Assembly: GCF_018446385.1 (NCBI RefSeq)
Contig: NC_056003.1
Location: 18,721,198-18,785,197 of the forward strand
Direction of reading: 5' to 3'
Source: Zingiber officinale
Lineage: Eukaryota > Streptophyta > Magnoliopsida > Zingiberales > Zingiberaceae
DNA length: 64,000 nucleotides
The translations under genes were made by a program, and so were the position numbers. This document shows, one piece after another, positions 45,355-54,965 of the stretch (positions are counted from its first letter, which is position 1; the number at the start of each line of letters is the position of its first letter). The notes under the pieces are model-generated. The model saw only the letters and a list, made by a program, of their open reading frames with translations, ran no database searches and was not told where the DNA came from.

Positions 45355-46338
45355 ATGGCATCGCCGACTCGCGGCTTCTCCTTCTTCCTCCTGGCGCTTG
45401 CTCTCTCCCTCCACGCGGCATGCTGCGGAAGGCCCATGAGGAAAGACCTCGGCCTCAACTTGGGCGGCGGGTTGGGCCTCAACGCCGGACTCGGCCTGGG
45501 ACTTGGTCTGGACGGAGGCGGCAGCGGCTCCAGTTCGGGGATGGGCTACGGATCGTGGTCCGGACCCAATGATCGTGACTGTCGTTCATCTGGTTGCAGC
45601 GGCAATGGAGCGTCGTTTGGTGCAAATGGCGGTGGCTCGGCCGCCGCTGGAAATGGATTTGGGTTTGCTTCGGGGTCGAACAACTGTGGCTCCGGCAACT
45701 GCGGCGGCGGTTCTAATTTCGCGGGGTCAGGTGGCGGCTCAACCTCCGGTTCAGGTAGCGGGGTTGGGTTCGCTTCCGGCTCGGGCAACTGTGGGTCTGG
45801 TTGTGGCGGGGAGTCCTCAGCGGCTGCTAATAGCGGCGTCGGAGTAGGTTCCTCCGCCGGCGGAGCTAGCGCGGCCGGTTCAAGTGCTACCGGCTCAGCT
45901 GGTGGTTCCGACTGCAACTCCTCACCCGCCGGCGTCGGTTCATTTGCTGGCTCCGGTTCCAGCTCAAGCGCGGGCGTGCAGGGCGCCGGTTCGTGGTCCG
46001 GTTCGGGAAGCCACGCGAGTTCTTCCTCCGGAGCAAGCAACGGCGGTGCGTGGTCTGGCTCCAATAGCGGATCTCATGCCGCCGCATCAGGATCCGGTTC
46101 GTCATCGTCGTCCGTGGCTGGGTCTGGTTCCAGTTCGTGGTCCGCTTCGGGTGGAGGCTCGACGACGTCGGCTTCGAACAGCGGATCCTACTCTTCCTCC
46201 ACTTCCATTAATGGCGGCGGTCCACCTGGTTTGGGTTTCGGGTTCACGAACCCGTGGCCAGGTTACGTTGGCTATGGACAAGGGAGTGGCTCAGGGTTTG
46301 CTCCAGGACATGGCTACAAGAAGGAAGTCGGTAACTAG
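45355..46338 (+). CDS. Secreted glycine/serine-rich protein
   Basis: One exon, 327 residues. Residues 1-25 (MASPTRGFSFFLLALALSLH...) form a signal peptide with a likely cleavage after Ala-Cys-Cys-Gly, so the product is probably extracellular. Residues 35-55 are Gly-Leu repeats (LGLNLGG, LGLGLGLDGG). Residues 60-190 are Gly/Ser with Cys pairs (DCRSSGC, NNCGSGNCGGG, GNCGSGCGG, SDCNSS), residues 190-285 almost only Gly, Ser and Ala with spaced Trp (SWSGSGS, AWSGSNSG, SWSASGGG), and the end is GFTNPWPGYVGYGQGSG with Tyr. Such proteins are placed among plant cell-wall glycine-rich proteins; Tyr and Cys could allow cross-linking. The composition evolves quickly, so no orthologue is named. Codons are GC-rich in the third position, unlike the flanks. 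Double stop TAG TGA. The open antisense frames here are by-products of composition. Confidence 0.85.
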   Translation: MASPTRGFSFFLLALALSLHAACCGRPMRKDLGLNLGGGLGLNAGLGLGLGLDGGGSGSSSGMGYGSWSGPNDRDCRSSGCSGNGASFGANGGGSAAAGNGFGFASGSNNCGSGNCGGGSNFAGSGGGSTSGSGSGVGFASGSGNCGSGCGGESSAAANSGVGVGSSAGGASAAGSSATGSAGGSDCNSSPAGVGSFAGSGSSSSAGVQGAGSWSGSGSHASSSSGASNGGAWSGSNSGSHAAASGSGSSSSSVAGSGSSSWSASGGGSTTSASNSGSYSSSTSINGGGPPGLGFGFTNPWPGYVGYGQGSGSGFAPGHGYKKEVGN

Positions 46339-46450
46339 TGATCTTATTCTAAAGACGTTAATTAAATAAGCTTGGATTTGAAATCCACGCACTCACGCAG
46401 GCACGGCACGGCACGCACGCACTCTTCAGTCACTCTCTAATTTGCATGTA
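46339..46450 (+). other. 3' region of the glycine-rich gene
   Basis: AT-rich with a short CACGCACTC/GGCACGGCACG run at 46387-46425 and TAATTAAATAAG-type polyadenylation-like sequence at 46359-46371. Confidence 0.4.
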
Positions 46451-47393
46451 ATGGCTGATTATAATAATTAAGGTCATGGCAATGGATTCCCTAAATATTT
46501 ATTAATTAATAAGCTTTGGATTGGATTCCATGTTTGACTCATCCTCGACCTTCCTTCTTCCTTGACTCTTTACTCCTTTTCCATCTGAGCTTATGAGCAA
46601 CTCTTCGAATCTCTCTCCAACACCTCCTCAAGCCTATAACGATCGATCCTCAATCATATCTGTTCTTCTTCTGGGATGAGGCACCAACTATCGATCATTT
46701 TTTTCTTTGGCTGATAATCTCTTTATTTTTATATATTTTTTTATAATGGTTTGATCATCTTCACCTTGAATGACATTAACTGTTAGATCATTCTACTACT
46801 GTCGATCTAGATAAACAATAATATGATTCAATGTAATGTGTGTGTTTAGACTTTAGGATTTTTTTTTCTCTCTTTTTTTTTTTGTGATTTACCAATAGTA
46901 TTTTCAATCCAAATTCACATGAACACTGCCTGAAAATAAATGATCGATTTAAAATATTGATCATTTTGAACTTTCTAATGAGGTAAGGTTCCTTCAACTC
47001 AAACGCTTTTCAAATGGAAAAGTTTCAGCAATATTTAAAAGCATTTATATTTTGTTTATTAAAAACACTTTAATAGTCATAAAATATCTAAATTTGACAT
47101 TGTGATGACAAATTAATTTTTTGAAAGAATGGTAGACTCAATGAAAGTCTTCTTATGTCCAAATTGAACTGTATATTTTCAACCATCAAGGTATTTTTTA
47201 GTCAAAATACCTTCATGGTTAAAATCATCCAATTTTGTCATTGAGGTTATGGATGAATTTTTTTAAAACACATTCCAGTGTTTTGGTTTTTTGCTTTTTG
47301 TCTTTTGTTTTCATCAAGATGTTTTAACTAAAAAGTATTTAATTTGGTCATCCGAGGCGATGTATGAATTTCTTAGAATATTCTAGAGTTCTT
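46451..47393. other. Spacer, no gene seen
   Basis: AT-rich, with a diverged duplicated phrase about loss of CATCGAGG-type motifs near 47185-47360 (TCATTGAGGTTATGGATGAATTT against TCATCCGAGGCGATGTATGAATTT, about 125 bp apart). Confidence 0.5.
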
Positions 47394-47580
47394 GCTGACG
47401 AGAGCAGATCCTCTGGTCCGTAAATTGTGGATCAGGGGATGGTTCATTATATAAAGACCTTTGATTTGGATAGACCTCATCTTTAAATAGGTAGGGTCCA
47501 TTCAAATCAAGGATCCTCATCAGTGAACCATCCTCTGGTCAACAATTTACGGATCAAAGGATTCCTATTGCTCGCTGACG
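47394..47580. mobile_element. Palindromic MITE, family M1, copy 2
   Basis: Element 47401-47573 (173 bp), same family as 41360-41531 in inverse orientation (TCTTTAAATAGGTAG here, CTATTTAAAGATGGA there). Flanked by GCTGACG at 47394-47400 and 47574-47580. Ends AGAGCAGATCCTCT and, inverted, GAGCAATAGGAATCCT. Confidence 0.85.
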
Positions 47581-47733
47581 GCTCGATGGTGGTCCAACGC
47601 TCTACTTTCGAAGGTGCAACGCAACGATATCCGTCGGATCTTCATTTCGTCTCTCATCCAGTGCACCTAAGCAAAGCTCTTTGTTCCACGACTCGCATCG
47701 AGATCGAGGAAAGCCGAGAACGCGGAAGAAACG

Positions 47734-47880
47734 ATGGAGAAGGGGAAAGGCGTTGCGCAACGATGGGCGGTGGAATTCACGGACAGCCTCGCCTTCTGGC
47801 ATCCCAGATCCCATCGGTTTCACCTGATCTTCCCGTACTCTCTCGTGTTTACTCTGCTTCTTCGATCCGTTTGCCCACTT
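47734..47880 (+). pseudogene. Probable broken first exon of EMC4
   Basis: The frame from ATG 47734 begins MEKGKGVAQRWAVEFTD, which resembles the N-terminus of plant ER membrane protein complex subunit 4. After a one-base shift near 47800 the next frame reads IPDPIGFT then a stop then SSR, matching the IPDPPGFTR-like continuation expected in that family. The transmembrane exons are not found; an (TA)n tract follows at 47886. The upstream 150 bp look like a GC-rich 5' UTR. Most likely a truncated, frameshifted gene copy. The assignment is from motif memory and needs a search. Confidence 0.5.
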
Positions 47881-47883
47881 CAA

Positions 47884-47885
<2 letters not shown>

Positions 47886-47918
<33 letters not shown>
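47886..47918. repeat. (TA)n microsatellite
   Basis: About 16 TA units directly after the EMC4-like fragment. Confidence 0.9.
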
Positions 47919-47921
<3 letters not shown>

Positions 47922-47939
47922 ACACGATCTTTGATGTTT

Positions 47940-49125
47940 AAAAGGTTTGGATGAAATTATAAATTATACTCTAATTTTATTTCTGAGAGCACGACTTCTT
48001 CCAAAACGAAATTTTTACATCATCTAACATAGAATATATACATCTAAAAAAACAAAATATATACATCTAAAAAAAAAAAAAAGACTCATTTAAAATATTT
48101 CGTGATGCACTTTTAAAAATAAAATAATCAATAAAAGCATCATAATTAATGTTTTTTAAAATATTCTTTTCAATACATAAAATTGCTCTTCAGTCATTGT
48201 GATCGTTAAATAATATTTTATTAATTTTAATTTTAAAAAATATCTTTACTTTAAATAATATTTTATTAATTTTAATTTTAAAAAAATATCTTTTGGTAGA
48301 TGTCATTGTAACAAGTATTGCCAATAATATTCTATAAGCAATCATTACATTTGGAAACATATCCATTTATTTTTAAAAACTTTAATATTTGAATGGAGAA
48401 TTTTTTTTATCTGTTTCATAAGATTCACTTGGTAACATTACTCACAAAATTTGTAATTCTAAAAATATATATTTTGCATCAATATCAAAAGTGTCAAGAA
48501 TTTTTAAGATTCACAAAAACTCATTAATTCATCATCATCTAATCAAATTAATTTTGCAATATATAACCCAAATATAAATTCAAAATATTACACCTATTCA
48601 AACCTACTTTTCAATTACCCAAAAGTAATATTGACCACTAGGATAAAATAATCTATTCAAAAAAAATTCTTCCAGTGATTGATTTTACCTTTCAGTGTTA
48701 GCAATCTCATCAAAATATCTCTTTCTACCTATTTTACATTTGGTAGGAAATACAAGCTTAATTTTCATATCAAATGTTATTTTTTTTTATATCAACCAAA
48801 ACAAAAGCAAAAATATTTTTTCTATATTTAAAAAAAGGAAACAATATTAGAAAATTATTTTATAGCAACATAAAGACACATATCCACTGATTCAAAGTAG
48901 AAAGAACTATAGAAATGTTAACATAAGTTAAAAGATTATTGTGTGAAAAATGCCCCAATAAGAAAATAAAAGTCTAATACAATCATGTTACAAATACATG
49001 ACACTTGATGCCTTTTTATAGGTTAACCTGACCCAAAATCTAAATCCAAATACAAATCCAAATGAACTAGATTTAACTTTTAGGGTAGACATTTCTATTG
49101 TGGAAATAACTTATATATGTGGAAG
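47940..49125. other. AT-rich spacer
   Basis: Over 70% A+T with short direct repeats (TATACATCTAAAAAAA twice at 48045-48080; TTAAATAATATTTTATTAATTT twice at 48206-48270). No gene seen. Confidence 0.5.
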
Positions 49126-49349
49126 TTTCAAGGAATTTCATAAGGTCCTCAGGGCGTAGCATAGACGGTGGACGCATAATATCTCTGGCATAATGGTCAG
49201 AGGTTAATTCTCAGGAATTGACGACCTGAGGTTTACCCCACTATGCATCTATGATCTGTGTATCTACATATACATTCTTCCATATCCATGGAATCGACAC
49301 TAAGAGGATCACTAAAGTAGCGAATCTATCTTTCAAGGAATTTCATAAG
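49126..49349 (+). mobile_element. SINE-like element, family S1, copy 2
   Basis: Element 49145-49330 (186 bp) between exact 19-bp direct repeats TTTCAAGGAATTTCATAAG (49126-49144, 49331-49349). Plus orientation. CGTAGCATAGACGGTGGACG holds the A-box-like region and AGGTTAATTCTC the B-box-like region, weaker than in copy 1. No poly(A) tail; both copies end near a GTAGCGAATCTATC-type sequence. Confidence 0.9.
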
Positions 49350-49879
49350 AAAACTTTATTGTATCCTTTGTTTGGTTGTTAGGTGAGCAAAAATTCTTTT
49401 CTCTTTTCAATACTTGTTATTTTTTTCTTATTGGGTGGAAGGTCACTCAATTGAGTGGAACGTAAGCCATATTTGTGTGTTTGTTCTGCTCAAGGGAACA
49501 TCACATGATCAAGTGGAAGGGGCAGAGCTGCTGAGGCATTGGGGATGAGAAAATTCAAGGAAAGTCTAAAGAGGAGCAAAACAAGATATCTAAGAATGAA
49601 AGTTATAATTGTTGCTAATGATAGTAAGAATTCTTTGAAAGTCCTATGAAGTAAATCAAAATCAGTCACCGATCAAGAAATCTGAAGTTCTAACCCAAGA
49701 CAATCATTGATCCTCTTAATTTTAATAAATCTTCAACAAAATCGATAAGAAAAGGGATTGAAAATGAATCTTGAGTTCTAGGCATTATTAATCATTGATC
49801 TTGTTGATTTCAACTAGAATAGAATCAAAATCTTCAACAAAGTTGGACGTTTGAATGTTATCCTCAAAAAGAGCAATTT
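49350..49879. other. Spacer, no gene seen
   Basis: AT-rich sequence; phrases about ATCATTGATCCTCTTAATTTTAAT and ATCATTGATCTTGTTGATTTCAA (49702, 49792) suggest a diverged 90-bp duplication. Confidence 0.45.
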
Positions 49880-50270
49880 CATTGAGCAAATATGTACACG
49901 TTTGACTTTCACGTTCGTTTTGGAAAACACAGAGTAAGAATTATAGCGAAAAGTAAAGAGATAAAAAGCACAATCACAAACACCAAGAGTTACTTGGTTT
50001 GGAACTTGTGGCGACTCCTACTTCAAGGTCCGCACGTGAGTGTGATTTCGATGGACAATCACTATAAGCTCGAGAAATTTTTATAAGATCAATTACAATT
50101 GCAATATTAAAACTAAGTTACCGACAATACAAAGATATTGGAAAGGAACGTCAATTGTTGGCATAGCAGTTGAGCGTTGTTGAAGCGTTTTGTCGCAGCA
50201 CACAGGAGCGCAAGTAGTCTGATTTTTAGTTGCTTTGAAGAGACCCCTTTTTATAGCGCAAGTAGTCTGA
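49880..50270. repeat. Old LTR fragment related to the one at 59211-60312
   Basis: ACTTGGTTTGGAACTTGTGG and GGTCCGCACGTGAG at 49991-50040 match ACTTGGTTCGGAGCCTTCG and GGCTCGCACGTGAG at 59338-59386, with the same spacing. Both sit in the transcribed region of a copia LTR. Ends not defined. Confidence 0.6.
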
Positions 50271-50274
50271 TTTT

Positions 50275-50687
50275 CAGTTCCTATGGATTTCTGATGTTGC
50301 AAAGAGTTCAAATATGGTGTTCATTATCTATTTCGGCTTTTTATAGATGTTTATACATAAAATCAAAGAATCGGCAAAAACAACCCATGTTGGGCCTGAT
50401 TTGATTCCATATCAGGCCCAACGTGGGTTTTTTTTGCCGATTCTTTGATTTTACATGTTAACGTCTATGAAAAGCCAAAATAAATAATGGACATCATATT
50501 TGAACTCCTTGCAATTTCAGAAATTCATAGAAACTGAAATGAATGTAATCGGAGCTCTCTAGGTCCATCAGTGGGTTTTGACCGAAACCCACTGATCGAC
50601 CTAGAGAGCTACGATTACACTCATTTTAGTTCCGATGGATTTCTGAAATTGCAAGGAGTTCAAATATTCTATTCATTGTTTATTTTT
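50275..50687. repeat. Three-part inverted repeat forming two long alternative hairpins
   Basis: Arm A (50275-50400) is inverted to arm A' (50411-50536) with a 10-base loop. A' together with its extension (50478-50578) is inverted to A'' (50585-50687) with a loop of about five bases. The inner 45 bp of the first hairpin (AATCAAAGAATCGGCAAAAA and complement) are nearly perfect. A' can pair with A or with A'', not both. No protein gene; no target duplication found. Confidence 0.88.
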
Positions 50688-50964
50688 GTTTCTTCAAATG
50701 TATTAAAAGATTAACTAATATTTTTCATATGTTCTGCAAAAAGAGATGAGAAAGAAGAGAGAGAGAAATAGTGGAGAAAAGAAAAAGGTAAAAAAGTCAA
50801 ATTGTCAGGAGGGTAAAATAGGAAATACTTTTAAAATGGTGCGTTCTTTGGTAAATATCAAAGTAGAGTGCGCCTTTTGGTAAATTCAAATCTCTATATG
50901 CCCCCTTTGGTAAATTGCCGAAAAAAATTAATCAAGTATCAAATTAATTTAGTTAAAAAATGAG
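50688..50964. other. Spacer before the gag-only element
   Basis: A phrase about TTTGGTAAAT-C-AAA recurs three times (50847-50925); no gene seen. Confidence 0.45.
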
Positions 50965-51885
50965 ATTGTTGTTAGGATCGTTCGTACTCGGCTAGAGAGG
51001 GGGGGGTGTGAATAGCCGCCCCAAATCGCTCGTTTCTTCCTACGATTAGGTTAGTGCAACGGAAATACAACGTAGAAAGAAAACAGGAGAAGAAAGACAA
51101 ACCATATAACGAGGTTCGGAGATGAACTCCTACTCCTCGGCGTGTCCGTAAGGTGGACGAAGCCTACCAATCCGTCGGTGGATGAGTCCCCGGAAACCCG
51201 GCTAATAGATACTCCTTGTGGGTGGAGAAACCTCACCACAATCTTTGCAACAGCAATAGGAGTACAAATAGGAACAAGAAAACAAGAACAGAAATGTAAA
51301 CAACACTTGCTTGCCTTCTTGAAGTCAGCAGGAACCCTGGTGAAGCAGCAGCTTCTCGGATCCAAGCCTAGCTAGAAAACCAACAAGAAGCTCACGCGAA
51401 GCTTGAGCACCCAACGAGCTCAACAAAGCTCAGCGGAAGAAGAAGCGAAGCTTGAGCGGAGAGAACTTCGGAAGAAAGAAGTAGCTTGAGAGAGCATTCA
51501 TCAAGTCCCGTAGCCCTCTTTTATACTGCGAAGAAGAAGACAGAGAACTAGCCGTTGATCGGTCCATGGATCGATCGGAGCTCTGATCGTCGACCTATCG
51601 CGAGTCCCATCATGTCTGTGGACCGATCAGGGAACCTCCGATCGGTCCATAGACCGATCGCCCCTTCTCTGAATCCCCTCGCGATCCGGTGACACATAAG
51701 ACAGTGGATCGGTCGCAGACCGATCCACGGCTTCTTCGCGAGGTTGCGTTGCCTCCGATCGGTCTCCGGACCGATCGAAATTCAGCGATCAGCACGCCCG
51801 ATCGGTCACCGGACCGATCGGGACCCCTCTGGATCGGTCACCAGACCGATCCAAACTTCTCAGCCCTAAACCTAAGGCTTCCACA

Positions 51886-52040
51886 CCAACATCCGGTCAA
51901 CCTTGACCTGTTGGTACATCATCCCTAGCATCTGGTCACTCCCTTGACCTGCTAGCACTCCCCGCTAAGTGTCCGGTCAATCCTTTTGACCCACTTAGAC
52001 TTTTCTCCACCAGATGTCCGATCACCCTTGATCCATCTGG
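51886..52040. repeat. Four consecutive two-helix hairpins with different stems
   Basis: Each has outer stem, TCC or TCT on the 5' side only, inner stem, short loop. Outer pairs: CCAACA/TGTTGG (51886, 51909), CTAGCA/TGCTAG (51925, 51950), CTAAGTG/CACTTAG (51965, 51992), CCAGATG/CATCTGG (52010, 52034). Inner pairs GGTCAA/TTGACC, GGTCA/TGACC, GGTCAA/TTGACC and GATCA/TGATC. All are perfectly complementary. The same set is at 57105-57260 in the other LTR. Confidence 0.88.
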
Positions 52041-52059
52041 ATTTTTCCCTTGCCCGGCT

Positions 52060-52440
52060 TCACTCACCAGGACTTTCCACACTGCCTAACATCCCAGTTA
52101 GGACTTTCTTACTGCCTGGCTTCACTCACCAGGACTTTCCAACTGCCTAACATCCCAGTTAGGACTTTCCCACTGCCTGGCTTCACTCACCAGGACTTTC
52201 CACACTGCCTAACATCCCAGTTAGGACTTTCCACACTGCCTAACATCCCAGTTAGGACTTTTCCGTGCCAAGTCTCCATACTTGGACTTTTCCAGTGCCA
52301 AGTCTCCATACTTGGACTTTTCGCGTGCCAAGCTCCCTGCTTGGACTTTTCCAGTGCCAAGTCTCCATACTTGGACTTTTCTAGTGCCAAGCTCCCTGCT
52401 TGGACTTTTCCGTTGCCAAGTCTTCATACTTGGACTTTTT
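52060..52440. repeat. Tandem short-hairpin units in the LTR
   Basis: Units of about 30 bp separated by GACTTTC: CCTGG...CCAGG, CCTAAC...GTTAGG, CCAAGT...ACTTGG and CCAAGC...GCTTGG, arranged in blocks. Each unit is self-complementary. Copied at 57280-57655. Confidence 0.9.
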
Positions 52441-52676
52441 CCCGAATCAGGTCAACCAGGTCAACCTTGACCTAAGGTTGCACCAACAATCTCCCAAACA
52501 TCTATTCTTGTCCCATATCAAGAATACAACTCTTCCGCGAGTGTCAAACATCAACATGCAACTCAACTAGGTCAACCTTGACCTAAGGTTGCACCAACAA
52601 TCTTCCTAAGTCAAACATCAAAATACAACTCGAGTCAGGTCAACCAGATCAACCTTGACCTAAGGTTGCACCAACA

Positions 52677-52690
52677 ATCTCCCCCTTTTT
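52677..52690 (-). other. Polypurine tract of the gag-only element
   Basis: On the minus strand AAAAAGGGGGAGAT immediately before the 3' LTR. Confidence 0.85.
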
Positions 52691-54600
52691 GATGTTTGAC
52701 AAAACCCATAATCAAGTTAGGTTAACCCGATAACCTAACTTAGGTTTTCCAACCATCTTCCAATGTCCAATGTTCTTTTCCTTGAACATTCTCTGGACAT
52801 TCTCCCTCTAGGTTAACCCGATAACCTAACTTGGGTTCTCCAATAATTCTCCCCCTTTTTGACACACATCAAAAAGAACTCCAATGTTCTTCCTCGAACA
52901 TTCCTTGACATTCTTCCCCTAGCTTAGGTTAACCCGATAACCTATCTTCGGTTCTCCAATAACTCTCCAATGAACACTCTCCCCTTTTTGACACACATCA
53001 AAAAGGAAAAGGAGGGTATCAAGGTCAAAAGTTTCTTCCTAATGAAAGTCTCATACCTTTCATTGAAACTCTTAATTTCCCCCTTGATACTAAACTCAAC
53101 AATCAACTTAGTGATAATCCCATATCACTAATCCTCAAAAGTCTTAAGGAGTAAAAACTCCCCCTAAAAGTCAACTCCCCCTTGACAATTAGGTAAAACT
53201 CCCCCTAAAGGTCAACTCCCCCTTGACCATTGCACCAACAATGTCTTTGTGAGTTCCAAACCTTTAGAAATCCAAAAACACCACTTCCATAACTGAAATT
53301 TCAGACAACAGCTGAAAAATCAGAAATTCGGCACGCCCTGATCGGTCCCCAGACCAATCAGCCCTTTACCAGATCGCACTCGTGCTACTGGAACTTACTG
53401 GATCGGTCTGCAGACCGATCCATGCTTCACTGGATCGGTCCATAGACCGATCAGGACTTACCTGGATCGGTCCCCAGACCGATCCAGACTCTGATAGGCA
53501 GATTTCTGAAATTTCCTTCCCGAAATTCAGAAACTCCTAGAAAATTCCAGAAAATTCGAAAAATTGTGAAATTTTGAGGATACATTCCTCATATCATACA
53601 CTATCAAGGAAAAATAGTTTTCTATGAAAATAGTTTCCATTTTTCAATCTTGATACAAAGTTCAAAAACTTTGAAATAGTTCAAGTTTAACTCAACTTTG
53701 TATCACAATTTTCAATGATGAATGCTATCACTAGGAAAGCTTCATCAGGGTTTTTCAAATCAATTTTAAAATACTTTTAAAACCATTTGAATTTAGGACC
53801 ATAATCTTAGGGCTAGATGTACATGACTTGTACACAAGCTTTCCCTATGATCCTTAATTTCTTGAATTAGGGTCATCTAGGTACAAGGACAATGCACCTT
53901 GATCCTAACTCATGATCCTAATATCTCACACACATCTAAGGTGTATCAAACCACATTCAAGTCAATTTGATGTGAGATATGGGTTAAGGTCAACTTAGGC
54001 TAAGTTCTCATGCATTTTCTAAACACCAATTTGATCTCAATATCAAATTATATGTTTGTCCTCAAATCAATTTCATTGATTATAATGCAAGAGATGATGA
54101 CATGGCATATAATGATATCATAAGTAAAAACATGTGCCAATGTCATGATGTCATGGCATAAAGTTTGAAAACTTAAATAAAGCATGACATATAAACTAGC
54201 CTAAGCATTATCATGACATTTCAAATGATAATAAAATAAATATGATGTCATGGCATGACATATGGTAACCAATCATGGCAAGTTAGCACAAATAAAATAC
54301 CTAAATTCCCTATCTAAGTATCCTTAGCCTTAGCTAACTTAAAATCTAACCCTAGATTGCCTATATATCCCTAAGAGAAAACCAAAATCCCAATTATGGT
54401 ATTTCTCTAGGTTTTCTTAAATTGTGCCAAATAAGATTAAAATCGATATTTTTCAAATATGGCACAATTTACTCTTCAAGGAGTAAATAATAATTCTTTT
54501 TCATTTTCAAAGGTTATCAAAACCTTGAAAATGCTCCTTGAGTGTCAATTTCCTCAAAGTTGGGTTAACTACCCTTCTAATTGGAGTTGACACTCTCTAA
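52691..54600 (-). other. Non-coding interior of the gag-only element
   Basis: Where pol should be there is non-coding sequence: repeated GGTTAACCCGATAACCTA (52727, 52813, 52925), blocks of AACTCCCCCT, four more GATCGGTC...GACCGATC palindromes (53339-53490) and then AT-rich sequence. I find no remnant of pol motifs in any frame. Confidence 0.75.
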
Positions 54601-54605
54601 CCCAC

Positions 54606-54965
54606 CTATGGGATAGAGAAGATGCTCCTAGGAACCCAATATCTATGTGAGCTCATTGGGTTTACTAAATATTCACTAGGGATGACTTTCCTAGCAACCC
54701 TCCTAATGACCCTCTTAGGCTTTGAAGCCTTGGTCATTTGGGACTCATCAAGATCAACTCTAGGGGTGACTCCCCTTGTGACCTTGGTGGTGGTCTTCCT
54801 AGCCCTAGGTTTTGTTCCATAATCGAATGGAACACTATGATAAGTGGGCTTGACCACTTGGGACTTAGGTTTGTGACCCAAACCTTTCTTGTCCTTGGAC
54901 TTGGGTTTTTGACCCCTAGACCCTAGAGTCAAATCCTCAAGAGCCTTTTCTAGAGAGTCAAGTCT
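54606..54965 (-). pseudogene. Gag C-terminal extension after an in-frame stop
   Basis: In the same frame as the gag above; separated from it only by the TGA at 54966-54968. About 119 codons, basic in the middle (KPKSKDKKG) and ending YWVPRSIFSIP, a phrase resembling the WVPK motif at the gag-protease border of SIRE-type elements. Either a read-through extension or a stop mutation in an old gag. Confidence 0.6.

Larger units (their letters stand above)
50970..52676 (-). repeat. 3' LTR of the gag-only element (1707 bp)
   Basis: In plus orientation TGTTAGGATCGTTCG...GCACCAACA. It holds a cluster of GATCGGTC...GACCGATC palindromes (51555-51855), four two-helix hairpins (51886-52040) and arrays of short hairpin units (52060-52440). 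It is 54 bp shorter than the 5' LTR, with the differences concentrated at 51420-51780. Confidence 0.93.

Noticed and set aside
45546..46105. Antisense Pro/Glu-rich frames over the glycine-rich gene
   Set aside because: Complement of GGC/TCC-rich codons automatically reads as Pro/Glu; the sense frame has signal peptide, TATA box and Kozak-like start.
47523..47954. Frame 47523-47954 and neighbours with Tyr-Ile runs
   Set aside because: The Tyr-Ile stretch is translated (TA)n; the start lies in the MITE.
49145..49330. A functional tRNA gene in the SINE
   Set aside because: Only promoter-like boxes are present; no cloverleaf or acceptor stem could be built, and flanking 19-bp duplications identify a SINE.
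52060..52440. CRISPR-like array of regularly spaced repeats
   Set aside because: Plant nuclear context; spacers are absent and units are self-complementary LTR minisatellites copied in the other LTR.
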